Positions 20,422-30,311 of a stretch of 64,000 bases of DNA are shown piece by piece. Both the position numbers and the translations under genes were made by a program. The notes under the pieces are model-generated. The model searched no databases and was not told the origin of the DNA. It worked only from the letters and a program-made list of their open reading frames with translations. Source of the stretch: Candidatus Symbiothrix dinenymphae (GTDB lineage: Bacteria; Bacteroidota; Bacteroidia; Bacteroidales; Azobacteroidaceae). Numbering within the stretch: the first letter of the stretch is position 1; each line of letters begins with the position of its first letter. The stretch covers positions 1 through 64,000 of the forward strand of contig BBRT01000041.1 in the NCBI GenBank assembly GCA_001417715.1. Reading direction: 5' to 3'.

Positions 20422-20483
20422 GTTTAGTTATTAGAGTTTAGAGTATAGTTTTTCTACTAAACTCTAAACTCTAATAACTAAAC
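20422..20483 (-). terminator. Long perfect hairpin after the giant surface gene
   Basis: A perfect 22-bp stem (20422-20443 and 20462-20483; GTTTAGTTATTAGAGTTTAG-type arms) with an 18-bp T-rich loop lies just after the stop of the giant gene. It probably acts as its terminator. It may also be a repeat element, since each arm contains an imperfect direct repeat of TAGTT/TAGAGTT. Confidence 0.6.
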
Positions 20484-20484
20484 T

Positions 20485-23400
20485 CTACTTTTTCACCACT
20501 TTCAAAGTCTGCCCTCCTATCTTCAACAGATAAACACCGTTAGGATATGCTGACAAATCTATGCGGCTTTCAGTGGTGCGGTGTTGTAATATCCCGATGT
20601 GGTTATATACCTGCACCTCTGCGCCGTTGGCGTTGCGGATGTTTACGATGCCGGTGGTGGGGTTGGGATAGACCGCCAACTGCTCTGCATCAATGCTTTC
20701 GATAGCAGTGCCTGCTGCGTTTACCGTTACCGTGCATGTAGCGGTATGGCTGCCGTCGGCGGTGGTTACGGTGATAGTGGCTGTGCCTGTGGCTTTTGCC
20801 GTTACCTTGCCCGTGCCATCCACTTCGGCAACGCCCGTGTTGCTGCTGCCCCACGTTACATTCTGGTTGGTAGCATTGCTCGGCGCAATGTTCGGCGTGA
20901 GAGTCTCCATGCCACCTACGACAAGCGTGGTTGTGCTCTTGTTGAGCGTTACGCCCGTTACCGCTACACTTGTTGCACTCACCGTTACCGTACAGGTTGC
21001 TGTCTTGTTGCCGTCTGCGGTGGTTACGGTAATAGTGGCTGTGCCTGCGGCTTTTGCCGTTACTACGCCATTGCTCACCGTTGCCACTGCCCCGTTGCTA
21101 CTGCTCCACGTTACATTCTGGTTGGTAGCATTGTTTGGCGCAATGTTCGGCGTGAGGGTCTCCTGACCGCCTATTACAAGCGTTGTTGAAGGTTTGTTGA
21201 GCGTTACGCCCGTTACCGCTACACTCGTTGCGCTCACCGTTACCTCACAGGTTGCTGTCTTGCTGCCGTCTGCGGTGGTTACGGTGATAGTGGCTGTGCC
21301 TGCGGTATGTGCCGTTACGACGCCATTGCTCACGCTGGCCACTGCCCCGTTGCTACTGCTCCACGTTACATTCTGGTTGGTAGCATTGTTTGGCGCAATG
21401 TTCGGCGTGAGGGTCTCCTGACCACCTATGACAAGCGTGGTTGTGGCCTTGTCGAGCGTTACGCCCGTTACCGCAACACTTGCTGCGCTCACCGTTACCG
21501 CACAGGTTGCTGTCTTGTTGCCGTCTGCGGTGGTTACGGTGATAGTGGCTGTGCCTGCGGTATGTGCCGTTACGACGCCATTGCTCACCGTTGCCACTGC
21601 CCCGTTGCTACTGCTCCACGTTACATTTTGGTTGGTGGCATTGTTCGGCGCAACGGTGGGCGTGAGGGTCTCCTGACCGCCGATAGCAAGCGTGGTTGAG
21701 GTCTTGTCGAGCGTTACGCCCGTTACCGCTATAGGTGTCACCGTTACGTCACAATTTGCTGTATAACTACCGTCGTCGGTGGTAACGGTGATAGTGGCTG
21801 TGCCTACGGCGACCGCCGTCACCTTGCCCGTGTTGTCCACGCTGGCCTTGCCATCGTCGCTGCTCACCCACGTTACACCCTGGTTAGTGGCATTGTTCGG
21901 CTCAACGGTGGCCGTGAGGGTTTCATCTGCACCCACTGCAAGCGAGAGCGTGCCCTTGTTGAGCGTTACGCCCGTTACATAAACGTCATACTTCGCATAG
22001 AGGGTGATGTTGGTGCTTACCACATCGGTGGCGAAGTTCCAAGCATTGGTTAAACCTGCCTCTTTGTACCAAGCCACAAAGGTGGAGCCGGACTTGGTAG
22101 GGGCGGCGGGGGCGGTGATGGTTGAGCCATCTACCACATCAGTGAATGCAGCAACCGCTGTGCCGCCATCGGTGTTGAAGGTGACCGTATAGTGGTTGAG
22201 CCATTTCGCATAGAGGGTGAGGTTGGCTGTTACCACATCGGTGGCGAAGTTCCACTGACTGGTGCAGCCTGCCTCTTTGTACCAGCCGCCAAAGGTGAAG
22301 CCGCCTTTGGTAGGTGGGGAGGGTGCGCTGATGTGTGCGCCATCTGCCACATTATCGAGCGAACTTACCGCTGTGCCGCCATCGGTGTCGAACGTTACCG
22401 TATAGGTGCTCACCGTCTCGATTTTGAGGTTGTCAAGGGCTATAAGGATGCCGGTCTCGGCGTGAAGATAATCCGTAAATAATATCAGCCGCTTCACTGT
22501 ACCGGCGTATTGGGCGGCGGATAAGTTGACGGTAGCCGTTTGCCAACTGCCTTTAACGTTGAATGCTCCAAGAATAACGCCGACAGGACTAGTCATCATA
22601 TTCGGTACTCTGCTCGTATCCGACAGATTACAAAATAGGGATGAGGAATAGTCAGCGGCGAGTTTATAGTCAAACGTCAATCGGAAGTTAGTGTTACTAC
22701 CGACAGTGGGGAACTCCACATCAAAAAAGAGGTGACAGTAGGGGTTTACTCCTTCAGGCGCGATAGTCTCTGGGTATCTTTCCAAAACGATACCTCCGCC
22801 CCCATCTTTACCCTCTGTGAAGCTAGTGTGCCAGACAGCTATGCCGTAAGAAAGCCTCCGCCATGTGTCAGGAAGAAAAGTATCCTCGGTGAACGGAACC
22901 GTCCGCTTGGGCACCGTTACTGCCGCACCGTCCACCACAAAGGTGTATATTGAGCCTATAGGATTGGCGAATGAGGAAAGGTCTTTTACTATTACCGTAT
23001 ATTCACCGGCAGTGTTAAAGGTAATGTTGGCTCTATTCCCATCCAATGTATAGTCGGTGCCGGGACTACATTCTTCGATATTGAGTAGCGGCTTGTAAAC
23101 GGTCACAGTAGAACCAGTGGTGGTAGCGCGGTCATCGAGCAATTGCGCCACGCTAGTGCTCACCCATTGCGTGGGCATCAGTTGGTAGTATGCGTAGAGA
23201 GAATAAGAACCTACCGGTTTGCTGTTCACCAAATCCAACTGCGCTTGCATGGACATCATACCCCCTGAAAAGTCAACATCACCGGTCAGGGATGTAAGGG
23301 AGGCAAAACCATTCACTGCCACAAGAGAGGCGTTGTTGCCAGCATTCAAGTTAGTTACACTTGAGCAATCAACGAACGTGAGCGTATCGGCATCCGTGTT

Positions 23401-25935
23401 TTGGATAGTTAACTCTGCCAATTGCGTCTCGCTGCTGCCATCAACGGTAATGCTCTTTGCCCTGCAATCTTGTATAATCACCTTCGTAAAGTGGTCGTTC
23501 ATATCGGTGGTGGTGCAGGTAATGGTGTAAGTGCCGGCGGCGGTGTAACTGATATTGTTGGTTATATCATAGATGTCTGTGCCAATGGCCGTGAAGGTGG
23601 CTGTTTGTATGTCGTCGCCGTAATCTACGGTGATACTTTTCCCTGCGGGGATGTCGACATACAACTTAGGCTTTTGCACCGTCGGGTCGGTGATGCGGAA
23701 GGTTACTTTCACGTTGGGGGAAGGCATATCGCCCACCTCAAAGGTCTGTTTCACCGACGCACCAGTCAGCGCCGCGTTTTCGAGCGTTACCTCGTACTGC
23801 CACTGGTCAGTGTTGAACTTAATCTTGCCGTCGCCTTGCGTCCAGGTGTAATCACCTCCCGCTGCCACGCTCCAATCGGCAAACCGCTTTTTCCGCACGC
23901 TGACGGTGGAGTTGTTGTATGTGTCGTCTATCACGTGCTCAACGTTTATATCCGTTACCACCTGCGGCAGGGTTTGCACCCCGTAGGTAACAGAGGCAGT
24001 TCCGCTTTGGTCTGTTATGTCTTTGAGTTGTGACAGCGTGAGGCGATTGTTGCTCACGTTGAGGGTTGTGAGCGTGGGCGTAGAGAGCGTGAGGCTTGTG
24101 AGTTCCTTGTTGCTGAGGTCAAGCGTATAGAAAGCGCAAGAACCATCCACAGCGGCAATGCTCACCGTGTAGTCGCCCGCAGCAGCGTAGGTGTGCGAGA
24201 GCGTGAGGGACGTACCCGTACCCTTGCCTGTGTAGGTTTCTGTGTTGCCATCGTCCCAATCGACGGTGAAGTCTCTATTGTTCGCCTCCAGCGTAAAGGA
24301 CTTGGCGGTGGTGGCGGCTGTCCAGTCAGAGGTGATGGACTGTACGCCCATGCCTACGTTGAAGTTGTATATCACCTTGCCGCCTGAAACGTCAGTACTG
24401 GTCAATTCCATTGTGTAGTAGCCCGCCGCATCAAAAGTAATGCCTGTGCCTTGTGTGTAGGTGAAGCCGCTGCCGCTGCTGAGGGTGGTGCCCGCGCTGT
24501 TCTTCACCGTTTCATTCGTGGCAACCATATCCACCAGGGGAATGGGCACGTTTGCCGCACCGCTGAACCACCTGTTTTGGTCACCAATGACGGCACCAAC
24601 CTGGGTCGTCTGCTTGATGTTGTACGCCCCTTGCAGGCTGATGGCGTTATTACTACAATTAATATCGTGCCGTGTGCCAATCTCTACGGTGTCTATGCGG
24701 TTGTTCTGACATTCCACCAGAATGCTGGCACTGCTGAAACGGTGGTAGCCGTTGGTGGCAGTGCTGAGTTGCAGCGTTGTGAGGCGGTTGTAGCCGCAGT
24801 TCAAGCGTCCGAGCCAGAGATTGTTGCGCACATCGAGGGTGGCGAGGTTGTGGCTCTCGCAAAGCAGCCGCTCCAAGGCGGGGGCTTTGGTTACATCTAA
24901 GGCAGTGAAGACGGAGTGACCGTCGTTGTGGTTGGCATTAAGTGCCGTGAGCAGTGTGCCAAAGGGGGCGGTGATGCTTACGTTTTTGCTGCCTGCGGTG
25001 GTATATTTGTGCACCAGAGTGAGGGGCGACATACCTGTGGTGACGTTGATGGGTGCTTTTTCGCCCGTGCCGTAGTAGGTTTCCGTAGTGCCATCACCCC
25101 AATCGACGTCAAAGGGCTGTCCGTAGGAGGCACTCAGGGAGAAGACGGTGGAGTCCGTGCTGCCCTTGGTGTCTAAGGTGATGTCTATCTGCTGGTCGGT
25201 GTAGCCGCTCACTACGGTGACGTAGTTGTTTACAGTGTGAGAGCCGCCGGACCCGATGTTCTCCACTACAACACGGTAGGCACCTTCGGTCAAAAAGGTG
25301 ATGTCGTTGCCGCTGATGGTGTAATTTGCGCCGTCATTGGCGATGACAGTGTTGTTTTTACTGATTAGCGTAGTATTGTAAGTGTTGCTGCCACCCTTGA
25401 GGGTTACAGGATTGCCCACAGTGGCAATAGAGGTAAAGGTTTGTGTGGTGATACCACTGACGGGCGAAAACTTGCTGCCCAGCGCGTTGAGTGCCGCCGC
25501 ACTCAGGTAGTTGTCGCCTACGTCCACGGTGAGTGAGCCGTTGGTGTTGAGTATTAGGTTGCCGTCGGTGATGAGGTTGTTATAGCACTTCAACGAGGTG
25601 AGGCTGTGTGCCTTGCTTAGGTCCACCGCCAGCACGCTTTGGTTGTTGATTTCTAACACGGTGAGGTTGTCGCCTGCAACGATGGCGGTGTAAGCACCTT
25701 GTTTGTCGTAAACAGAGGCATAAGGGTCAGGGTATGCCGAGCCGCTCGTGAAAGTTTCTACAGGGCTGCCATCGCCCCAATCCACCGTAATGTTACCACT
25801 CGCGGTGTAAGAGAAGTTTTTGGCACCGCTTGTCCACGCAATGCGGACAGTGTCTGCCGCCTGCACATTTTCTGCTGTGAGTAGCAAGGCAGCCGTAGCC
25901 GCCATCAAAAAGATTTTTTTTGTTTTCATTATCAT
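20485..25935 (-). CDS. Giant T9SS-exported surface protein with PKD-like/LRR, InlB-type and BIG2 repeats
   Basis: About 1,815 residues. A second ATG (25929) begins a signal peptide, MKTKKIFLMAATAALLL. The N-terminal 1,000 residues hold PKD-like units (DWGDGSPVETF, DWGDGTTETYY, DWDDGNTETYT, DYGDDIQTATF) alternating with short LRR-like stretches (LTSLTLSTPTLTTLNVSNN). A jelly-roll-like region follows, then two InlB/Listeria-Bacteroides repeats (TVTFDTDGGTAVSSL, TVTFNTDGGTAVAAF). Five BIG2 Ig-like domains starting VTGVTL come next. The end is a T9SS sorting domain (VYPNPTTGIVNIRN to LKIGGQTLKVVKK). It is likely displayed on or released from the cell surface as an adhesin or matrix protein. The start lies 6 bp after the stop of a SusC fragment. 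Confidence 0.9.
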   Translation of the reverse strand: MIMKTKKIFLMAATAALLLTAENVQAADTVRIAWTSGAKNFSYTASGNITVDWGDGSPVETFTSGSAYPDPYASVYDKQGAYTAIVAGDNLTVLEINNQSVLAVDLSKAHSLTSLKCYNNLITDGNLILNTNGSLTVDVGDNYLSAAALNALGSKFSPVSGITTQTFTSIATVGNPVTLKGGSNTYNTTLISKNNTVIANDGANYTISGNDITFLTEGAYRVVVENIGSGGSHTVNNYVTVVSGYTDQQIDITLDTKGSTDSTVFSLSASYGQPFDVDWGDGTTETYYGTGEKAPINVTTGMSPLTLVHKYTTAGSKNVSITAPFGTLLTALNANHNDGHSVFTALDVTKAPALERLLCESHNLATLDVRNNLWLGRLNCGYNRLTTLQLSTATNGYHRFSSASILVECQNNRIDTVEIGTRHDINCSNNAISLQGAYNIKQTTQVGAVIGDQNRWFSGAANVPIPLVDMVATNETVKNSAGTTLSSGSGFTYTQGTGITFDAAGYYTMELTSTDVSGGKVIYNFNVGMGVQSITSDWTAATTAKSFTLEANNRDFTVDWDDGNTETYTGKGTGTSLTLSHTYAAAGDYTVSIAAVDGSCAFYTLDLSNKELTSLTLSTPTLTTLNVSNNRLTLSQLKDITDQSGTASVTYGVQTLPQVVTDINVEHVIDDTYNNSTVSVRKKRFADWSVAAGGDYTWTQGDGKIKFNTDQWQYEVTLENAALTGASVKQTFEVGDMPSPNVKVTFRITDPTVQKPKLYVDIPAGKSITVDYGDDIQTATFTAIGTDIYDITNNISYTAAGTYTITCTTTDMNDHFTKVIIQDCRAKSITVDGSSETQLAELTIQNTDADTLTFVDCSSVTNLNAGNNASLVAVNGFASLTSLTGDVDFSGGMMSMQAQLDLVNSKPVGSYSLYAYYQLMPTQWVSTSVAQLLDDRATTTGSTVTVYKPLLNIEECSPGTDYTLDGNRANITFNTAGEYTVIVKDLSSFANPIGSIYTFVVDGAAVTVPKRTVPFTEDTFLPDTWRRLSYGIAVWHTSFTEGKDGGGGIVLERYPETIAPEGVNPYCHLFFDVEFPTVGSNTNFRLTFDYKLAADYSSSLFCNLSDTSRVPNMMTSPVGVILGAFNVKGSWQTATVNLSAAQYAGTVKRLILFTDYLHAETGILIALDNLKIETVSTYTVTFDTDGGTAVSSLDNVADGAHISAPSPPTKGGFTFGGWYKEAGCTSQWNFATDVVTANLTLYAKWLNHYTVTFNTDGGTAVAAFTDVVDGSTITAPAAPTKSGSTFVAWYKEAGLTNAWNFATDVVSTNITLYAKYDVYVTGVTLNKGTLSLAVGADETLTATVEPNNATNQGVTWVSSDDGKASVDNTGKVTAVAVGTATITVTTDDGSYTANCDVTVTPIAVTGVTLDKTSTTLAIGGQETLTPTVAPNNATNQNVTWSSSNGAVATVSNGVVTAHTAGTATITVTTADGNKTATCAVTVSAASVAVTGVTLDKATTTLVIGGQETLTPNIAPNNATNQNVTWSSSNGAVASVSNGVVTAHTAGTATITVTTADGSKTATCEVTVSATSVAVTGVTLNKPSTTLVIGGQETLTPNIAPNNATNQNVTWSSSNGAVATVSNGVVTAKAAGTATITVTTADGNKTATCTVTVSATSVAVTGVTLNKSTTTLVVGGMETLTPNIAPSNATNQNVTWGSSNTGVAEVDGTGKVTAKATGTATITVTTADGSHTATCTVTVNAAGTAIESIDAEQLAVYPNPTTGIVNIRNANGAEVQVYNHIGILQHRTTESRIDLSAYPNGVYLLKIGGQTLKVVKK
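20700..21970. repeat. Tandem BIG2-coding repeats of about 255 bp
   Basis: Five direct repeats code for the BIG2 domains of the giant protein. The middle three are nearly identical at DNA level, for example the recurring CTCCACGTTACATTCTGGTT. Such repeats favour recombination that changes domain number. Confidence 0.8.
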
Positions 25936-25941
25936 AAATAT

Positions 25942-26298
25942 TTAAATTAATACATTTTTGAGCATGCCGTAGCCGACCACCACGACCTGATCGAGGTTCG
26001 CGTCATCTTCCGACAAAGTAAAATTGATTGTTGAATTCGCCACCGCGATGGTGGCACTTGGCGATACTTGGGGAGAGTATTTTCCGGCGATGTCGGTTGC
26101 GACACCATTGCCCGGAATGCCTTTTTTGGTAACACCGGCTCCGATGCCGGGACTATCCGCATCGGACACCACGCCTGTGACGGCGATTTTAGCTTCTTGG
26201 AGAGCTTCCGCTCTTAGCGAAGTTTGCCCCCCCCCCCCTGCAAAGATAATGCTATTTAATAGCAAAGTTTGCGCAATGTTTTTGAATGTTCTTCGCAT
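25942..26298 (-). pseudogene. N-terminal fragment of a SusC/RagA-type TonB-dependent receptor with a G12 tract
   Basis: The 118-residue ORF has a signal-like start (MRRTFKNIAQTLLLNSIIFA), a carboxypeptidase-regulatory-like domain (VTGVVSDADSPGIGAGV to INFTLSEDDANLDQ), and the plug-entry motif VVVVGYGMLK. It then stops; the plug and barrel (about 900 residues) are missing. Four Gly codons after the signal region are a run of 12 G (C on the plus strand, 26227-26238). A TACCTTTG box lies at 26383-26390. The stop is 6 bp before the first ATG of the giant surface gene. It may be a pure relic, or a leader that couples translation of that gene. Confidence 0.65.
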
Positions 26299-26480
26299 AA
26301 AATCTACTTTTAATTGTCAATAAATTTGTTGTCGCGAGGGCTTGCGGGTCAAGCCCGCAAAGACGATTCGTGATAACGGCGGCAAAGGTAGTAAATGTTT
26401 TTAAATATTCAATGCTTTCGTTGAAAATTTAACATTTTTTTTGCGTTTATTTTTTTTTGTCATTACGGGCATGCCTCGAA

Positions 26481-26578
26481 AAACCTGTTAGGTCTCGAAG
26501 ACCTAACAGGTTTAACATCCGGATGTTGAACAACAGAGCAATGCAGAACAGGGGATTGCGGGTCAAGCCCGCAATGAC
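26481..26578. repeat. Two short palindromic repeats, AACCTGTTAGGTC and TTGCGGGTCAAGCCCGCAA types
   Basis: The dyad AAACCTGTTAGGTC...GACCTAACAGGTTT spans 26481-26513. A TTGCGGGTCAAGCCCGCAA-type repeat spans 26550-26578, with the linker GTTGAACAACAGAGCAATG. Both types recur between genes (33787-33816, 59314-59342) and inside coding sequences (30715-30812, 60222-60248, 62326-62358, 62758-62784). Confidence 0.8.
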
Positions 26579-26613
26579 AGAACGGGCTGAACGCCCGAAC
26601 ACGAGGAGAAATA

Positions 26614-26893
26614 CCGTTTTGTCCCGCAGGGACAGCACTTTATTAACCGTAGACTTTAGTCTACGGTATAAAAATGCTAAGATTCCATTAGTCCCGCATG
26701 GGACGGCACTTTATTAACCGTAGACTTCAGTCTACGGTATACACAATGTGTCGTCCCATGCGGGACTTTGGGGTGTGGGTTCGTCACTCCCGTAGACTGA
26801 AGTCTACGGTTAATAAAGTGCTGTCCCTGCGGGACATAGATAGCCGCATTGTGCTGTCCCTGCGGGACAAAACACCGTTTGCGAAAAATTTGC
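26614..26893. repeat. MITE-like palindromic element, copy 3
   Basis: Contains the GTCCCGCAGGGACAGCACTT end, paired TAGACTTTAGTCTA and TAGACTTCAGTCTA dyads, GTCCCGCATGGGAC twice in opposite orientation, and a right end with a duplicated GTGCTGTCCCTGCGGGAC unit. The terminal repeats are less complete than in copy 2. With the shorter palindromes it occupies most of the gene-free stretch 26299-27079, whose remainder holds the galM promoter (TACCTTTG at 26926-26933) and a leader of about 145 bp. Confidence 0.75.
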
Positions 26894-27079
26894 CGATTTT
26901 TCTTTCATTTTTGAAATTTTTATTGTACCTTTGTCGCGTCGCATTTTATTCAGGTTTTGTCTTTATGGCACAAAGTTACTGATTTTTGGTGGCTTTTCCA
27001 GATGCGATGCTGCGTTTTTTTTGCTCTGTTTCAAAGAGTTATGGGTTTGCGAAAGTTTAATTATTAAAAATATATAAAA

Positions 27080-28213
27080 ATGAAATTTACAAGAAAAATG
27101 GTGAGTTTGGTGCTGTTTGGCACCTTGTTCTCTTGTTCTCAGAAACAAGAGTTGCAGTTGTTTAATGCAGCTGATTTTGACACAACAGTTGATGGCGAAA
27201 AGGTATCGCTTTATACCTTGTCGTCGGGCACCGGTATCACGATGCAAGTAACTAATTATGGTGCGCGGGTGGTTGCGCTCTGGGTTCCCGATAAAAACGG
27301 GAAGGCGGCAGATGTCGTTTTGGGGTATGAAAACATTGACCGGTACATCAACAACACCGGCGAGCGCTTTCTCGGCGCGGTAGTGGGAACTTATGCCAAT
27401 CGAATTGCCAAAGGGCAGTTCAGTATTGACGGCACAAGTTATCAACTCCCACTTAACAACAACGGACAAACCCTGCACGGAGGTCTCAAAGGCATTGACC
27501 GTGTGGTATGGAAGGTCGAAAATGTGACGGCAAATGAGTTGCTCCTGTCGTACACTTCGCCGGACGGACAGGATGGTTTTCCGGGCGCGTTGGCTATCAA
27601 GATGTGCTATGCGCTCACGCCTGAAAATGAGTTTAAGGTGACCTACGAAGCCGTTACGGATAAGCCGACGGTCGTCAATCTGTCGCATCATTCGTTCTTT
27701 AATTTGAAGGGCGAAGGCAATGGCACTATCCTCGACCATGTGTTGGCAATCAATGCCTCTCGAACCACTCCGGTGGATAATCTTTTGATTCCGACCGGCG
27801 AAATTGATTCCGTAGAGGGAACGCCTTTCGATTTCAGAACGCCTACCGCCATCGGAGAGCGCATCGAAGACGAAAACATTCAATTAAAAAATGGGAGCGG
27901 GTATGACCACAATTGGGTAATCGACCGCCGGACGGAAAAAGAAGTCGAATTTGCGGCATCCTTATACGAGCCGGAGAGCGGACGATTTATGGAAGTGTTT
28001 ACCGACCAGCCCGCTATACAATTTTATTGCGGCAATTTCTTTGACGGAACGAGCACCGGAAAATACGGCAAACCGCTGAATTTCAGAGAGTCGGTAGCCT
28101 TGGAAACACAAAAATATCCGGACAGCCCCAACCATGCCAATTTCCCGTCCACCCGTTTGAACCCGGGCGAAGTTTATACGCAAACTTGCATTTATAAGTT
28201 TTCGGTGAAATAA
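27080..28213 (+). CDS. galM: Aldose 1-epimerase (mutarotase), lipoprotein
   Basis: The 377-residue enzyme interconverts alpha and beta anomers of aldoses such as galactose. A lipoprotein signal (VLFGTLFSC) places it in the envelope, common for Bacteroidota copies. Core motifs: QVTNYGARVVALWVPD, substrate-binding RFLGAVVGTYANRI, the first catalytic His in TLHGG, NLSHHSFFNL, and the catalytic Glu in ALETQKYPDSPN. It is followed after 23 bp by a GH127-like gene, so the pair may act on arabinose- or galactose-containing glycans. Confidence 0.92.
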   Translation: MKFTRKMVSLVLFGTLFSCSQKQELQLFNAADFDTTVDGEKVSLYTLSSGTGITMQVTNYGARVVALWVPDKNGKAADVVLGYENIDRYINNTGERFLGAVVGTYANRIAKGQFSIDGTSYQLPLNNNGQTLHGGLKGIDRVVWKVENVTANELLLSYTSPDGQDGFPGALAIKMCYALTPENEFKVTYEAVTDKPTVVNLSHHSFFNLKGEGNGTILDHVLAINASRTTPVDNLLIPTGEIDSVEGTPFDFRTPTAIGERIEDENIQLKNGSGYDHNWVIDRRTEKEVEFAASLYEPESGRFMEVFTDQPAIQFYCGNFFDGTSTGKYGKPLNFRESVALETQKYPDSPNHANFPSTRLNPGEVYTQTCIYKFSVK

Positions 28214-28236
28214 AATTTAAATAAATTAGAAAATTT

Positions 28237-30300
28237 ATGAACACAACAATAAAAAAAACAGGCTATTTTCTGACCGGTTTGCTATTAGCGGTCGTTGGGT
28301 TTAGCGGCTGTACTGCCAACGAAGTTACTATAGTTGACAGACCGTCCGTAGAAGCAACAAACAGTTACTACAAAGGCAATCTGCAACCGCTCCTGCCCGA
28401 CCATTTCATCAAACTGCCGGTCGGAAAAGTGAAGCCGACCGGTTGGCTGAAGCGTTATTTGGAATTGCAGCGCGACGGCTTGACAGGGCAACTCGGCGAA
28501 ATCAGCGCATGGTTGCAAAAAGACAAAAATGCCTGGCTAAGTCCGGATGGAAAAGGCGAATACGGGTGGGAAGAAGTGCCTTACTGGCTGAAAGGTTTCG
28601 CCAATCTGGGGTATATCCTCAACGACCCGAAAATCATTGCCGAATCCAAGATTTGGATAGAAGGCGTGTTGAACAGCCAGCGTGAAGACGGTTATTTCGG
28701 TCCGTGGATTGAAAAAAGAGGCAGACCCGACCTCTGGGGCAATATGATTATGCTCTGGTGCCTGCAGTCGTACTACGAATATTCCGGCGATGCACGTGTC
28801 CTCCCTTTTATGACCAAATATTTCGAGTGGGAATTGGCTTTGCCCGACGAACTTTTTCTGAAAGATTATTGGGAAAACAGTCGCGGAGGCGACAATTTAT
28901 ACAGCGTTTACTGGCTTTACAACCGTACAGGCGATGCGCGGCTGCTTCAGTTAGCCGAAAAAGTACACCGCAATACGGCTAATTGGCGACAAAGCGCTCG
29001 ATTGCCCAACTGGCACAATGTGAATATCGCACAATGCTTCCGCGAACCGGCGACCTGGTGGTTGCAAAGCAAAGACTCGGCAGATTTACGAGCCACGTAC
29101 AACGACTTCTGGCTGGTTCGCCGCGCCTTCGGACAGGCATCCGGCGGAATGTTCGGAGCAGATGAAAACGCACGGCAGGGGCACATCGACCCGCATCAGG
29201 GAACGGAAACCTGCGGCTTCGTGGAACAAATGTCGTCAGACGAAATGCTGCTGCGCTACACCGGCGACCCGATGTGGGCGGAACATTGCGAAAATGTGGC
29301 GTTCAACTCCTATCCGGCGGCCGTGATGCCCGATTTCAAGTCATTGCGTTATATCACCAGCCCCAATCACGTCATCAGCGATTCGGAAAACCATCGTCCG
29401 GGTATTGACAACAGCGGTCCTTTTTTGGCGATGAATCCGTTTAGCAGCCGTTGCTGTCAGCACAATCACACGCAGGGCTGGCCTTATTTCGTCGAAAACT
29501 TGGTATTGGCAACGCCCGACAATGGCATTGCTGCAGCCATTTACGGTGCTTGCGAGGCAATCGTGAAAGTGGGCAACGGCGCAGAGATAGCGGTTATCGA
29601 AGATACGCACTATCCGTTTGACGACCAGATACGATTTACGGTTAATACGTCTGCACCCGTTCAATTCCCGTTCTACCTGCGCATCCCGTCGTGGACAAAA
29701 AAAGCTCAATTGAAAATCAATGGGAAAGCAATATCAGCTACCTTGGAAGCCGGAAAATATGCCTGCATTCAACGGGAATGGGCAAACGGCGATGTGGTAA
29801 CGCTTACAGTCCCGATGGATTTCTCCATGCAAACATGGCAGGTCAATCAAAATAGCGTGAGCGTGAATTACGGACCGCTGACATTATCCCTGAACATTAA
29901 GGAAGAATACAAAAAAATTGATAGCAAAAAATCTGCTATCGGGGATTCCAAATGGCAGGAAACCGCCGACCCGGAGAAATGGCCTTCGTATGAAATTTAT
30001 CCGACAAGCGCATGGAATTACGCCTTAGTATTGAACGAAAAGCAGCCGTTTCAGCATTTGAAGGTAGAAAAAAGGGCATGGCCCGCAGATGATTTTCCGT
30101 TCACGCAGCAAAATTCGCCACTCGTGGTACACGCCAAAGGACGGCAAGTGCCTTCCTGGACGATAGATGAGCACGGATTATGCGGCGTTTTGCCAACGCC
30201 CGATTGTGTGAAGTCGTCAAAGGTTGAAGATATTGAGCTTGTGCCGATGGGGACAGCCCGACTGCGCATTACGTCTTTTCCGGTGGCGTATAAGAAATAA
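28237..30300 (+). CDS. GH127-like glycoside hydrolase (beta-L-arabinofuranosidase type), lipoprotein
   Basis: The 687-residue protein has a lipoprotein signal ending GFSGC, then the (alpha/alpha)6 catalytic domain of the DUF1680/GH127 group. Visible landmarks are EVPYWLKGFANLGY, EDGYFGPW, the ETCGFVEQMSSDEML block with a Glu, and a Cys pair in SSRCCQHNHTQGW. GH127 enzymes use a Cys nucleophile held by zinc-binding Cys residues. Beta-sandwich domains follow. The activity is inferred; related families (GH146, GH142) look similar. It is probably co-transcribed with galM. Confidence 0.8.
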   Translation: MNTTIKKTGYFLTGLLLAVVGFSGCTANEVTIVDRPSVEATNSYYKGNLQPLLPDHFIKLPVGKVKPTGWLKRYLELQRDGLTGQLGEISAWLQKDKNAWLSPDGKGEYGWEEVPYWLKGFANLGYILNDPKIIAESKIWIEGVLNSQREDGYFGPWIEKRGRPDLWGNMIMLWCLQSYYEYSGDARVLPFMTKYFEWELALPDELFLKDYWENSRGGDNLYSVYWLYNRTGDARLLQLAEKVHRNTANWRQSARLPNWHNVNIAQCFREPATWWLQSKDSADLRATYNDFWLVRRAFGQASGGMFGADENARQGHIDPHQGTETCGFVEQMSSDEMLLRYTGDPMWAEHCENVAFNSYPAAVMPDFKSLRYITSPNHVISDSENHRPGIDNSGPFLAMNPFSSRCCQHNHTQGWPYFVENLVLATPDNGIAAAIYGACEAIVKVGNGAEIAVIEDTHYPFDDQIRFTVNTSAPVQFPFYLRIPSWTKKAQLKINGKAISATLEAGKYACIQREWANGDVVTLTVPMDFSMQTWQVNQNSVSVNYGPLTLSLNIKEEYKKIDSKKSAIGDSKWQETADPEKWPSYEIYPTSAWNYALVLNEKQPFQHLKVEKRAWPADDFPFTQQNSPLVVHAKGRQVPSWTIDEHGLCGVLPTPDCVKSSKVEDIELVPMGTARLRITSFPVAYKK

Positions 30301-30311
30301 AATTTGTGTGT

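Noticed and set aside
20599-25176. Many long antisense ORFs across the giant surface gene
   Set aside because: They mirror its repetitive Thr/Val-rich coding sequence; the sense frame has a signal peptide, domains and a sorting signal.
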